From positions 92,628,001 to 92,692,000 of the forward strand of contig JAZHRO010000063.1 in the NCBI GenBank assembly GCA_037157565.1: DNA of 64,000 nt, given 5' to 3'. The stretch is from Thalassia testudinum (Eukaryota; Streptophyta; Magnoliopsida; Alismatales; Hydrocharitaceae). Every line of letters starts with the position of its first letter. Position 1 is the first letter of the stretch. This document shows positions 9,210 through 21,290 of this stretch, piece after piece. Under the pieces are notes generated by a model. The model had not been told where the DNA came from, did not search any database, and was given only the letters and a program-made list of their open reading frames with translations. Made by a program: the position numbers and the translations under genes.

Positions 9210-12015
9210 CACATGGTGTGTTACCGCTGTGCGTGCATCATCACGATCAATGCTTGTTTCCTCCATGCCATTTTCACTTTTTCACATTTTGATTGGCATG
9301 GGAACATTGCTTTTGTGCTCTCAATGCTTAACGTTTATGTTTCTCAACATTCGTTGTCCGCTCTTTGCGATTTTTTGACTATGGCAATCATAGAGACCAT
9401 TCTCTTGGTGGGTAAATTTTTCTATGGGATGCAGAAATAGCATGGTGTGGGGGAGGTGCTTGGCTGCTAGCACGAAGGAATTGCAGATGGAAATTAGTGA
9501 TTGAGCCCCCCCAAATGCTTCGATACGGAGTTGCCCATGCCCCTTTCGGAATCCATGCTTTCGGAATCCATGATGCATGTGGACTGCTTGCGCCACCGCA
9601 TTTGATGCTCGGTTCCTCCATGCCATTTTTACTTCTTCACATGGTCTTTAACTCGGGAACACCATTTTTGTGCTCTCAAGGTCCAACGTTCACGTTTAGC
9701 AACATTTGTTGCCTGTTATTTGAGATTTTTTGGCTGCGGCAATGGTAGAGACCCTTTGCTTACTAGGTAAATTTTTTTGTGGGGTGTAGAAATTGCATGG
9801 TGTGAGGGTGGTGCCTGGCTGCTACCTCAAGGGAACTACAGCTAGAAATTTGTGACCATGCCCCCCACCAAATGATTTGGTACAGAGTTACCCCTGCCCC
9901 TTTCGAAGAGCATGACGCATGTGGTGCGTAGCCTCTATGCTCATTCTGCGTGTGGCCATCATGCACCATTGCATTCGATGCTTGTTTCCTCCATGACATT
10001 TATGATTTTCTACATGATCTTTCATATGGGAACACTGTTCTTGCGCTTTGGAGGCTTGACGTTCACGTTTGTCAACATTCATTGTGATTTTTAACGATGG
10101 AAATGACAGGGACCGTTTGCTTGCTGGGCAAATTTTTCTGTGGGGTACGGAAAATGCATAGTATGGGGGAGGTGCCTGGGTGCTAGCTCGAGAAAACTAT
10201 CGTTGAAAATTCATGCCGGTGCCCCACCACCAAATGATTGATACGAAGTTGCGCCAGCCCCTTTTAAAGGTTACGATGCGAGTGGTGCGCAACCTTCGTG
10301 AGTATGTTGCGCGCTGCCATCGTGTGTCATTACATGTTTCCTCCATGCCATTTTCGATTTTCCACATGTTCTTTTGCGCGGGACCATTGTTCTTATGCTC
10401 CCAAGGCTTAACGTTCATGTTTGGCACCATTCATTGTGATTTTTGGGTAGCAGCAATGGTAAGGACCCATTTCCTGCTGGGTAAATTTTTCTGTGGGGTG
10501 CAAAAACTACATAGTGTGGGGGAGGGTGCCTGGGTGCTAGCTCGAGGGAACTACCGCTGGAAATTCTTGATGGTACCCCCTACCAAATCATTCGATGAGA
10601 AGTTGTGACTACCCCTTTCGAAGAGCATGACGTACGTGGTGCACAGCCTCTGTGCATGTGTTGTACGGGGCCATTATACAATGCTGCACTCACTTCCTAT
10701 TTCCTCTGTGCCAATTTCAGTTTTCCACGTGATCTTTTGTGCGGGAACATTGTTATTGTGCTCACAAGGCTTAGGGTTCAAGTTTGGCAACATTCGTTGA
10801 GATTTTTTAGTAGTGGCAAGGGCAGGGACCCTTTTCTTCTTGGGGAAACTTTTCTATGGGGTGTAGAAACTGTATGGTGTAGGGGAAAAGCCTAGCCACT
10901 AACTCGAGGGTCGTGCCACTAGAAATTCATGACTGTGCCCCCCACCAAATGTTTCGATACGAAGTTGCCCCTACCCTTTTCGAAGAGCATGACGTGCGTT
11001 GCATGCAGCCTCCATGCGTGCACTGCACATGGCCATCGTGCAACGCTACATTTGATGCTTGTTTTCTTTGTGCCATTTTCGATTTTCCACATGATCTTTC
11101 CCCTAGGAACATTGTTCTTGTGCTCCTAAGCCGTAACGTTCACGTTCAACAACATTCGTTGCGATCTTTTGGTAGCAGCAATGGCAGGGACCCTTTTATT
11201 GCTGGGTAAATTTTTCTGTGGGGTGTAGAAACTACATGGTGTGGGGTAGGTGCTTGGTTGCTAGCTTGAGGGAACTACCACAAAAAATTCGTGATGATGC
11301 CCCCCCAAATGATTCGATGTGGAGTTGCGCCTATCCCTTTCGAAGAGCATGACGGGCATGGTGCACAGCCTCCGTGCACGTGTTGTGTGCGGCCATCGTG
11401 TGTCGCTACATTTGATGCATGTTTCCTCCATTCCATTTTTTATTTTCCATATGATCTTTGGCGCGAGAACATTGTTCTTGTGCTTCTAAGGCTTAATGTT
11501 CATGTTTGTCAACATTCGTTGTGAGTTTTTGGCGGCAGCAACGATAGGGAGCCATTTCGCGCTGGGTAAATTTTTTTGTGGGGTAAAGAAACTGCATGGT
11601 GTAGGGGAGGTGCCTTGTTGCTAGCTTAAGGGAACCACCGTTGGAAATTCGTGACGGTGCCTTCCACCAAATGATTCGATACAAAGTTGCACCAGCCCCT
11701 TTCGAAGAGCATGATGCGCTTGGTGCACAGCCTCCATGCGCCTATTGCTCGCAGCCATCATGCACCACTGTGTTGGATGCGTGTTTCCTTTATGCCATTT
11801 TCAGTTTTCACATGTTCTTTGGAGTGAGAACACTATTCTTGTGCTCCGAAGGTTTAACGTTAAATTTGGCAACATTCGTTGCGATTTTTTGGTTGCAGCA
11901 CTGGCAAAGACCCTTTTTTTGCTGGGTAAATTTTTCTGTGGGGTGTAGTAACTGCATGGCATGGGGGAGGTGCCTTGCTACTAGCTCGAGGGAACCACCA
12001 CTGCAAATTCATGAT
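9210..12015 (+). repeat. rDNA spacer subrepeats, about 8 tandem copies of ~359 bp
   Basis: An anchor of the form gggtaaatttttctgtgggg recurs at 9411, 9765, 10,127, 10,480, 10,844, 11,205, 11,565 and 11,925. The spacings are 354, 362, 353, 364, 361, 360 and 360 bp. Every unit also holds a 'gccattttcgattttccaca' segment, a 'ttaacgttcacgtttggcaa' segment and a 'cgaagagcatgac' segment in the same order. Copies differ by scattered substitutions and small indels, so the array is old and no longer being homogenised. Its place directly downstream of 25S identifies it as intergenic-spacer subrepeats. A reverse-oriented piece of the same repeat lies at 4250-4346. Confidence 0.93.
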
Positions 12016-12401
12016 AGGGCTCGTGGTGTGACCCAAACAGCTCAATCAATTGGCCTATTCGCACCATAAATTAAGCCACAAAAATTATCTTAAGGTAATC
12101 ATATTTCTACTCATTTATGTGTATTAAGTTGAAGTGTGCCAAGTCCATAGGTCAGATCCCAGTTAAGTGGTAGAATCAAAGTGATTGTGCACCTTAGGAT
12201 GAGAATTTATGGGTGTTTAAGGTGTGTGAATTTTAGCTTAATCCCACGAGAAGATAAGAGTAATTTTTCTAAAAAAAATTATGTGGGTGGGTGAGTGATG
12301 TGGCAATATAACAACTAGGACTAACCTAGGGTTTATGCAAGATCGTAGGTTAATTAGAGTTTGAGTTATTAGGTGACAGAATGAAATCTAGGGGCTAGGT
12401 G
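12016..12401. other. Unassigned sequence between rDNA and CACTA element
   Basis: About 390 bp of AT-rich sequence with no coding potential, no recognisable repeat and no rDNA similarity that I can see. Its last three bases (GTG, 12,399-12,401) form the left copy of the CACTA target duplication. Confidence 0.5.
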
Positions 12402-12900
12402 CACTACAAGAATATTGAGTATTGCCTATCGTTAAAAACGGTCGAAAATGTCCAAATAAACGTCAATAAAAAGGGTCGAGTAATGTGCTGTCACTATTGG
12501 ATTTTCTCAACCATTTTAGGACAATACTGTTGGAAAAAAGGTGGACTACCACTCAATGTTTGGTTATTTCTTTCATCTATTTGTGATGGTCGAGAAAGCT
12601 TTTTCTCGTTCGTTACAAATAAACAGTCGACGAAAATATTTACGCCGACCGATATCTAGGCGGTCGACTATGACCATATTCTTGACCATTTCTCAATAAC
12701 GGTCGATAATGTTCGTATTGTCGTTTGTTTGTGAACGATCGAGAATATTAATATTCTCGACTGTTTGTATATAACGGTCGGAAATTCTAATATTCAAGTC
12801 CGATTTCAAACGGTTGAGAATATTAATATTGTTGTCGTTTCTTAAATAACGGTCGACAATAGTAATATTTTCATCCGTTAAAAATGATCAAGAAAGCATT
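12402..12900 (+). repeat. CACTA left terminal inverted repeat and subterminal repeats
   Basis: This is the terminal CACTACAAGAA followed by at least seven degenerate copies of a motif like AACGGTCGANAAT (near 12,430, 12,470, 12,660, 12,703, 12,775, 12,811 and 12,850) in both orientations. In En/Spm, TNPA binds such subterminal motifs to bring the ends together. The same motif recurs at the right end (36,640-37,147). Confidence 0.85.
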
Positions 12901-13084
12901 TTTTTTAAATGTGTTTAATTTATGTGGAAGACCTATGAAGAACTACAAATCTAGTATAAATATAATCAATCACACAACTTAAAACATTTTTGCATCTAAT
13001 TAAAGCACACGAAATCAAAATAAAAATTTTATATATGAAATAACGTATACAGAGTTCATTACAAATGATAGCATATAAAAAATA
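12901..13084. other. AT-rich 3' flank of TNPA-like gene
   Basis: A short AT-rich stretch between the subterminal repeats and the TNPA-like stop codon, in the position of a 3' UTR. No motif is assigned. Confidence 0.4.
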
Positions 13085-13087
13085 CAA

Positions 13088-13881
13088 TCATGCTATGGCA
13101 CCAATGCCTCCAGCATCACTACCACCTAAGTTGTCATCATCACGACGATCTCTATACTGATGAAGGGATGGGTGATCAATACCTCCCTTCTTAAGTAATG
13201 CTAGCAGCTCCTTGATGGTATTGTTGGATTCCTTGGTTTGCATTGTGTTGTCCTTGACTAGCATCATCAACTCATTGATTTGCTGGGCATTCCCCTCGTC
13301 TTTGCGACGTAATGCCGCAATCTCCTTCCTCATCTCATGCACCTTAGCTGAAGAGGATGATGCTCCCCTTCTCCCATACCACCCTGAGATGGTCTCGCTC
13401 CTCCCTGTGCTATGGATGTACTTGGCATGCTCAGGTGGCATGACAGTTCGGTAGGCCTCCTCTACTGTCAGTAGCTGCTGAACTGTAGTAGAGTTACCGT
13501 CTTTAGGAGGATGCATTAAGTTGATCATATTATCCTAAAAGATATTAACTTACATTAAGTAATTTCATTTAATTATATAATTATGAAATCAAATAAAAGT
13601 ATTATCTTTTTTAACTTACGCGTCATTGTTGGTATGTGTCGTGAAGCCACTTGCTATTTCCGTCATCACTCATCTTGCTATGAGTGACCTCATATACTCC
13701 CACCCAATCAAGCTGGCCACCTTGATGCTTGGCGGACTATAATAATTTGAAACAATTAATTTTAACAAAATTAGAAATTTTTGTAAGGTTTAAAAGAAAA
13801 TAATAATTAAAGGTACTTACATAAATGGATTTTATTGAGCCTATGCTCCTCCTATCCAAGACATGGGTCTTCGGTGGAGCC
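13088..13881 (-). pseudogene. TNPA-like gene of CACTA element, 3' exons
   Basis: These are the last three exons of the accessory transposase gene (Ptta/En/Spm, Transposase_24-like), joined by clear GT..AG introns on the minus strand: exon 13,821-13,881, exon 13,620-13,736 and final exon 13,088-13,534. The final exon encodes about 146 aa: a VEEAYRTVMPPEHAKYI-like segment, then a charged, coiled-coil-prone stretch (EMRKEIAALRRKDEGNAQQ) and an acidic Gly-rich tail. The most upstream exon is cut at 13,881 by the Athila-like insertion. It resumes at 26,001 with a KNRENRAKA-like motif, the family hallmark. A stop in the middle exon (after HDTYQQ) shows decay. TNPA-type proteins bind subterminal repeats. 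Confidence 0.8.
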
Positions 13882-15512
13882 TGATTGCACAGCAATCATA
13901 GGCCCTAATCTGCCTAAATTAAGGTAGAACCTAGCTTAACATGGGCATTCTGGATGCATACACATCGTACTTTGCATCTTAGATGATTTATATGTTTTAT
14001 ATATAATAATGTGTTATTTGAGAGGTATTAATAATTATAGGTAATCCAGGGTTGCAGATGACCGATCTGACCTTATGGATCTGTTTGGAATGACGACGGG
14101 AGTCCAACACTTCCAAGAGCGCATCAATCAGACTTCCGTAGCACCCTAGGGAGTTCGCAAAAGAAGTAGGAGCTAAGGGGAAAATTGAAGAATATCTAAA
14201 CCTTAGATGACAAATCCAACCGCACAGATGGATCCTGATCGATGTTCACAGTCTAACAGCATAGAAATCAACTCAATCAGAGGCCTACATCATTAGATAC
14301 AAGGAGAGGAAGATGGACGGCCACAACCATGATGGTGCCACGTGGCGCCATCGCAGCTGCCCCTCACCGTGCCCCAATCTGGAAAGGAGAGCCGTGGGCC
14401 ATTGGATCGTCATCCAACGGCTGTGATACAGCCATGTCGCTTGCCTTTAGCTGCCTCATCAAGCGAGGGTGAGATCTTGACTGTTGGATTCCCATCCAAC
14501 GACCGAGGGCAGCTGTACAGGTTTTTGAAATCGCAATAATTTACATGCGTAGTGCAACGGAGAGTGGGCTTAACAGACTATGCACGACGCAAGTTCGAAG
14601 CACGATTAGGAGTCAGTCGCCCATGGGTGAAATTTGACCGTTGGATCTTCATCGAGCGGTGGAGTGGAGAATGCGTGGTGGGCGCGGGAGCATCGGATGC
14701 AGACACGCACGATGACGCTCGCCTTAGGACTCAACGGCGCTGAGCGTGCTCTTTAAGCCATCTAATCAAGAGATAGGACAACTAAGATAGGTTAGGATTT
14801 GAGGCGCTAATCGAGGGTGAGTGGCGGGTGTGTGGGCGAGTAGCAGGCGAGCGAGGCCGTTAGATGCAAATCCAAGGGAGCACAGCGTGTCACGTGTCAG
14901 CACCAGAACAAACCGTGGATGGGAGAAGGATTTCAAAAGCTTAATCAGGACCGTTGACCTCTCGATCAATGGATCTGATTAGTATGAAGCCTTTGCACGG
15001 ACTTAAGGGCTCAAATACCCTAAATGCCCTTCACAAAAGCTATAAAAAGAGGCCTAAGGGTCCCCTTTGAAGGCCATTCCCCTTAATTTTCTTCTTCCTC
15101 CTACAACTTATCTTTCCTCTTCTTCTTCCCATCTTCTCTGCCTTCATCTCTGCAACTCCGTCAGAAGCGTTCGTTGGGCCACCTCGACGGATCATTGCTG
15201 TTGTTCCCAACCTCTCCAAAAGGCCACTGCGGGCCACCCATGGTGCCCTCATTCTATTACAGTAGTAGTTGTTTACATTCATGTTTTCATTCTATTGCAT
15301 ATATCAAATTCAATCTCTTTGTAATGTGGATATTGTGATTGATTGTTTCTATTACTTGGTACTTTTATTTGGAACAAATGCATGAAATCAAAAGTGGTTT
15401 CTACCTCCCTATGATCGACCGGGACTCACCAATTCCGTTAATTATTTGCTCGAGATGTATTTCGCGCTATACTAGAACGTGCTAATCTTCTACGCAATCT
15501 ATGCACCGAACA
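13882..15512 (+). repeat. 5' LTR of Athila-like element
   Basis: 1,631 bp, starting TGATTG and ending GAACA, with its partner at 24,395-26,000. The first 17 bases form a perfect hairpin (TGATTG, 5-nt loop, CAATCA). It carries a TATA box near 15,041 and a conserved CT-rich segment after it. Confidence 0.95.
15041..15048 (+). promoter_or_regulatory. Probable TATA box in 5' LTR
   Basis: The sequence tataaaaaga follows 'cacaaaagc' and precedes a 'ggcctaaggg' run. The 3' LTR keeps it as tatataaa at 25,526. It lies about 470 bp before the LTR end, a plausible U3/R position. Function is inferred from position and conservation only. Confidence 0.55.
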
Positions 15513-15514
15513 AA

Positions 15515-15533
15515 TTGGCGTCGTTGCCGAGGA
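15515..15533 (+). other. Primer binding site (tRNA-Asp type)
   Basis: Two to three bases after the LTR the sequence reads ttggcgtcgttgccgagga, close to the complement of the plant tRNA-Asp 3' end (tggcgccgttgccgggga) with a few transitions. Athila elements usually prime from this tRNA. It sets the plus-strand orientation. Confidence 0.85.
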
Positions 15534-16800
15534 GGCATGGCAACCTTTGATTTATCTCTAATATAGTGTTTTTGTGTGTAGGTACAACGACATGACGCGG
15601 CGAATGAGGAAAAGCAGGCACTGCAAAATTCAAGTCCACACATTCTTATTAGAAACTCAGCCAGAAATTAAGTGTCATCTTTAAAATGCAATAGCCATGT
15701 TTCTGATGCTCCAAAAATTCTGAAATTTAGATTGAAACTAGATCTTTAAATTATCTTTCCAATCCCACCTTTCTCAAAAAGAAATTCCTTCAGTAGAATT
15801 TGTAAAAATTCATGGAGTACATACAGGTCAGATTGCTTGAAAACAAAACTTTTATGAACTTTAGAAATCAATTCTGACTAACATAAAAATCAGATTTACT
15901 CACGATTTGTGGGGTTAGAAAGACAATCAAATTAGCTTTCAATATCATACTTTTACAAAATTTTTGGAGTAGATTTGCTATTTTCTCCAACAGAAAAACC
16001 AACATAGGGTCTAAATTCAAAATTTGACCCTTGCTTTGTTAAAAATTCATAACTAATTGTTAGAAATAGCAAGAATTTTGAAAAAATACTCTCTGAATAG
16101 ATTATTGACAAAGGAATCTTCTTGCTATGTTTCAAATCATTTGGATTTAATCTTACTAGAGAGTATACATTTGAATTGTCGTCTTCAATTTGAAAAAGAA
16201 CTTAGAAGTGAATGAGCCTGTAGGACCTCATAGACTAACTTGGACTCTGATGAGCCCAAGAATTAGTTGGTGAGGCGAGTCACCTTGTGGACCACCCACC
16301 ATCTACTAAATTGAAGAAACAGGTTAAAAATTCATGAAAATATATCAAACCTGCATTTGGCTTGAAACTACTTAGTAGTTTCAACCTCTCCTACAAAACT
16401 TGGTGTCTAAGCCTGCGGGGTAGTGTCAAACGACCACGGCTGTAAGGTAACGGAATCGGAGGCAAAAGCCAAAGGAAGAACCTTCCCCGTAGTCCCCTCG
16501 TAACCAAACTGGTCGGGTAAGCCTCAGAGACGAGAATTTCTTGTAGTCGATCTCTCGCCAAATTTTTTTTAATAACATAAACTTAAACGAAAAATCCAGT
16601 CATCTGATTTAAAGGACCATTCTGATTAACAAGGCCTTAGCCTTGTTCTGCTTGACTACACCAACCCTTTGAGTTGGTGTATGTAAGGAAGAAGGTCGTT
16701 AGGACCTAAACTTGTGGGACCTTGGGAGCCAAACCCAAGGCGGCAAAGGCGATTTTCGCCCGACCTCTCTTCTCAACCTTCTTCCACTCGATTAGCTGAA
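15534..16800 (+). other. Leader of Athila-like element
   Basis: About 1.27 kb of non-coding sequence between PBS and gag, AT-rich except for a GC-richer block at 16,400-16,560. I see no reading frame of interest. Long leaders are usual in this lineage. Confidence 0.6.
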
Positions 16801-18380
16801 ATGGCTAATCCCGATCCTCAAGTTCATCAGGACCCTAAGAATTAGGACCCAATGGCTCATCTAGAAGCCAGGGTCGAGGAAACGGAACAAAATATGAGTA
16901 GAGCATCGACATAATTCTCACAACACTTAACAGAATGTAGCATCCACCACACGGAGAACAACTGTGGGACTTCTACGATCCAGAGGCAACAATTATAGCA
17001 CCTCAGGTCCAGATTCGCACAGACGGAGACACATTCGAGTTGAAGCCAAATATCATAAGTCTGATTCAGATTCATTCCCATGGAAACTCGAATGAGGATC
17101 CCTTCCAGCACATTGAAGATTTGAGTTGGATTGTAGAGTCAATTCGACCCAAGAATGTAGATATCAAAATTGTTCTCATGAAGCTTTTTCCTTTTTCTCT
17201 CAAGGATAAAGCTGCTTATTGGTTCAAGACTATCGAGAGGCCAATTAGAGCTTGGGAGGAATAACGTCGTGAATTCCTCCAAAAGTTCTTCCTGATCGGT
17301 TGAACAAATGCTATGAGGTGTGCAATCACGACCATTGCTCAAGGCCCTGGAGAGAAGCTGCATGACACCTGGGATAGATTCCATGATCTTCTCAAGAAGT
17401 GCCTACACCATGGTGTACCCAAATGGCACCTCGCTCAAGTATTTTACCATGGGCTAGATGACACACATCGGTACTTGGCCGATGCATCTAGCCATGGGAA
17501 TTTTCTCGTGAAGGATGAGAACAACACATTTGAACTGTTTGAATCCTTAGCAGAGAACTTGATGAATGCTGCCTTAATGAACCAATTCTAGCAACCTGGA
17601 CAGCAATGAGTCAGTGTCCATGAAGCTCAGGCCGAGTCTGCCCGAGCTGACATGGACATTAACACCAAAAAGATGGACAAGGTGGATCTGCTCGGTAAGA
17701 AGCTCTATGAATTAATGCGAGCAGGATCTAGATCTTCTACTAGCACTGCTCCATCTTACTCCGCTCAAACATCTCGAGCTCCCTCTGCTCGCACATATCC
17801 ATTCACTCGAGATGTTTTCTCTCCATCTCCGTGGGATCCTGCTAACCAGGAACCCATGAACATTGTGGATCTGATGCCATACAATCAAGGTTACGCACCA
17901 CATGATGATGCAAGCGCGTATTCTTTTGATGAATTTACATATGGGACATCTTCGACCTACGAAGATGTCAATGCTACTCATGGTTACAAGTGTAACAATT
18001 TGTATTCTGAGACATATAACCCCGATTGGCACCAGCATCCTAATTTCTCCTGGTCTGGTAACCCACAGAGATCTAGTCAAGATCCACACTACCAGACCAG
18101 ACAATACGGGAATGCGCAGAACACGTATCCTAGGCAGCAGCCATTCCCGTCTCAACAGCAACAAACACGCTCTATCTATCAACCACTGCACCAAGCTGCC
18201 AACTACCCTCCAAAGCAGGCTGACCCTTTGGAGTCTCTGGAGGAGGAATTGCAGGCATCAATTCGAAAATCTACTAATGACAACCTGCAAATAATGAAGG
18301 CAATGGCTGACCAAATATAGAGCATACAAAACATGCAAAACCAGATGATACAGGAGCATAGCTCATAGGGAGCTTTACCC
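16801..18380 (+). pseudogene. Athila-like gag (capsid/nucleocapsid) remnant
   Basis: An ATG at 16,801 opens a gag frame that soon meets stops. Homology is clear from about 16,948 (WDFYDPEAT...) through 17,040-17,264 (NEDPFQHIEDL, LMKLFPFSLKDKAAYWF), then 17,313-17,591 (GEKLHDTWDRFHDLLKKC, HGVPKWHLAQVFYHGL). The order and motifs are those of the retrotransposon gag domain in Athila. The region 17,652-18,320 continues as a Gln-, Ser- and Tyr-rich tail without a visible CCHC knuckle. Breaks include WEE-stop at 17,262, where CAA became TAA, and similar stops at 17,589 and 18,318. The protein would assemble virus-like particles, but this copy cannot. Confidence 0.88.
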
Positions 18381-18930
18381 TCCCAACCTGTCATATGTGC
18401 AAAATCAAGGCACCTCGCCTAGATTCCAAGCACCATAGGGGAGGCACATGCTATTCTGCAAGCACCTCCCGCACCACCTAGTTATGGGCTCGGTCAGCCA
18501 CCTCTGTTGCCAAACCTTGTGTATCCAGACCAACCCACTCCTCTGCCCCTTCATGGATAGCACGTCGATGAAAAAGTTGTCACCTTAAGGAGCGGAAAGA
18601 CTACACAGGACCTGCTACCAAGGCAAGCGAGTAATGATTTTTCCTGTGCTCTACAACAAGATGGCTCACAGCCCTCTTCCTCTCACAAGCCATCTTCATT
18701 AGAAAGGGAAGAAGCCCCTAGACCCTGAAATTCCTGTCCCTTTTCCTGTGACTCTAATGCGAGATTTAGCATGCAAAAGGGACACGCGGAATTTGAAGGA
18801 CTTGAAATCTATGTTCAAGGAAGTTCACATTCAGGTCCCTCTCCTAGAAGCAATAGATCACATCCTTGCTGTTGCTAGGTTCTTCAAGGACTACTGTACT
18901 CTGAAGTGACAGCAGAGAATCAGACGACAG

Positions 18931-19650
18931 GTGGTATTATCTGAGGAAGCCAACACGGTTATCTTAGCTGACTTACCGCCCAAAAAGAAGGACCTGGGCA
19001 CACCATTGATCTACTTTTTGCAAGATTCCCCTTTTGATAGGGCCCTTCTTGACTTGGGGTCATCCATCAACCTAACTCCCACCACAGTATTTGATCGATT
19101 TCGATTTAGGGAGTTAAAACTCACCTCGGTTGCCATACAGTTGGCTGACCGATCGGTGAAAATGCCGAGGGGGGTGGTTGAAAATGTGATCATAAAAACC
19201 CAAGGATTATGTTTTCTAGCAGACTTTTTTGTTCTTGATATGGAGGTTCCTCCTAATCTCTGTGATTCATCGATTATTCTAGGTCGCCCATTCTTAGCAA
19301 CTGCCTGTGCAAACATCAACTGTGCATCAGGGTGCATGGAGATTGCCCTAGGGAACGAAAAGCTTAGACTGGACATTTTCAGGGCAACAAAGAACTTCGA
19401 TTGCGATTTAATCGAGGAGGATAGTGAAGATGAAGATTCAGCTTTCTGTGGGAACATTGGGCTCCTTTACAGCGACCCAAAGGCACATTCATCTTCACTA
19501 TCAAGGGTCTTAGATCGCGATCCACATGGGACTGAAACTAATGACATACACATTTCGTCCCATGGATCTGGCTGTCATGGGTGTTCATCTACTTCCCACA
19601 CCCCTGATTCTGACTATCCTATCCTATCTAACACTAATATCTTGAGGTAG
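18931..19650 (+). pseudogene. Athila-like aspartic protease region
   Basis: An open frame of 239 codons. The active-site motif is DLGSSINL (residues about 36-43), where the family usually has D-(T/L)-G-(A/S)-S. The flap region is followed by the lineage-typical SSIILGRPFLATA near residues 112-124. Downstream the frame turns acidic (EEDSEDEDSAF) and runs into the spacer before RT. The enzyme cleaves the Gag-Pol polyprotein. It is separated from gag and RT by stops (the stretch 18,381-18,930 has several), so it is only a fossil piece of a once continuous pol. Confidence 0.88.
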
Positions 19651-19789
19651 GACCACTACAAGTGGATTCTCCAATAGTCAGGTTCAGCAGATTTCCGCTG
19701 TTGTTTCCTCTCCTCCCCTACATAAACCCTCTCCCCACCCTCCACTACTAGAGTTACAGCCCTTACCTGATTCGCTCAAATATGTGTTT

Positions 19790-20702
19790 CTGGGAGAAAG
19801 TGAGACATATCCCATGATTATTAATGCTCACTTGACTCGGGATTAGGAACACCAGTTGATCTCCGTTCTGCAAGCACATAAGGCTGCTATCGGGTGGGGC
19901 ATTGCTGATCTCCATGGGATTCACCCCTCATATTGTACTCACCATATCTACACTGATGAAGGAATGAGACCATCAAGACAACCTCAGAGATGCCTCAATC
20001 CAAATATGTTGGAGGTTGTCAAGAAGGAGATCATTAAATGACTGGACGCGGGCATTATTTATCCAATTTCCGAAAGCCAGTGGGTGAGTCCCATTTAGAT
20101 AGTGCCCAAAAAGGTGATACTCACCATGATCAAAAATGAATTGGGTGAATCCATCCTGACCTGCACCACGATTTCTTAGTGGGTCTGCATTGATTATAGG
20201 AAGCTAAACTCAGCTACCTAAAAGGATCATTTTCCTTTACCCTTTATTGATCAGATTTTAGAACGGCTGATTGGGCGTAGTTTCTTCTACTTTCTGGATG
20301 GATACTCCAGGTACAATCAGGTATCGATAAACCTGGAAGATCAAGACAAGATGACTTTTATGTGTCCCTTCGAAACATTCACTTTTAAGCAGATGCCCTC
20401 AGCCTCTGCAACGCAGTAGCTACTTTTCCGTGATGCATGATGCCATCTTTTTAGACATGATCGAGGACTGCGTAGAAGTGTTCATGGATGACTTCTCCAT
20501 GTTTGGAGATGATTTTTCATCTTGTCTTGATAACCTCACAAAGATAATGAGGAGATGTATAGAGGTTAACCTATTACTTTCATGGGAAAAAAGCCATTTT
20601 ATGGTGAGGGATGGCATCGTACTAGGTCACAGGATCTCCTCTAATGGACTCGAGGTCAATCGAGCTAAGTCTGAAATCATTTCTTGATTACCTCTTCCTA
20701 GC
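19790..20702 (+). pseudogene. Athila-like reverse transcriptase remnant
   Basis: The RT N-terminal block lies at 19,856-20,041 (AHKAAIGWGIADLHGI, RCLNPNMLEVVKKEIIK), followed by DAGIIYPISESQWVSP and DYRKLNSAT. The palm region near 20,290 reads FFYFLDGYSRYNQV, and the catalytic box near 20,490 reads VFMDDFSMF (canonical F/YxDD). Interruptions include stops in SP-stop-IVPKK, NSAT-stop-KDHF and ATQ-stop, and a frameshift near 20,430. The enzyme copies element RNA into cDNA. Catalytic aspartates are still present, but no complete protein can be made. Confidence 0.92.
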
Positions 20703-21290
20703 TTGATCAGGAAAATCAAATCATTCTTAGGGCATGTCAGATTTTATCAAAGATTCATTCGAGATTTCTCAAAAATTGCTCATCCATTAATGAACCTTTT
20801 GGTAACCAACACGCCCTTTGATTTTGACTCCTCGTGTCTCAGCACTTTCGAGACCTTACGAAGCACTGTTTCAAGTGCACCTATTCTCCAACCTCCCGAC
20901 TGGTCCATTGAGTTTGAGATGATGTGTGACGCCTCCAACTTCGCTGTCGAAGCCGTTCTTGGCCAGCATCGGGGACGCCAACCATTTGTAATATACTACA
21001 CTAGCAAAATGCTGAATGAGGCTCAGCGTAACCATACAATTACTGAGAAAGAATTTCTAGCTATGGTATTCGGTTGGAGAAATTCAGGTCATACTTACTT
21101 GGGTCCAAAGTTATCATCTACACTAACCATTCCGCCCTCCGGCACTTGTTGGCAAAGGACACCAAACCCCACCTTGTCAAATGGATCCTTCTTTTGCAAG
21201 AATTTGATGTCGAACTCCGTGACAAAGTCGGAGCATATAATGTTGTGGTGGATCACTTGTCTCAACTAGACCCAGATTATATTCCGTACT
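20703..21290 (+). pseudogene. Athila-like RNase H remnant
   Basis: The RT thumb/connection (SFLGHVRFYQRFIRDFSKIA) leads into RNase H. FEMMCDASNFAVEAVLGQ holds the first catalytic Asp, and [15 protein letters not shown] holds the Glu. After a frameshift near 21,085, [11 protein letters not shown] follows where functional relatives have Y-T-D-H: the catalytic Asp is replaced by Asn, a G-to-A change. The end motif is [11 protein letters not shown]. RNase H removes template RNA during cDNA synthesis. Confidence 0.9.

Noticed and set aside
8847..9266. 139-aa minus-strand frame after the 25S pseudogene
   Set aside because: It lies in the rDNA spacer and runs into the subrepeat array. Composition is that of the other random frames there.
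9210..12015. Possible CRISPR-like array
   Set aside because: The repeats are ~359 bp long and contiguous without spacers, and the setting is plant rDNA.
17712..18194. 160-aa minus-strand frame and 130-aa plus frame
   Set aside because: Shadows of the gag tail, which is read in the frame 17,652-18,320.
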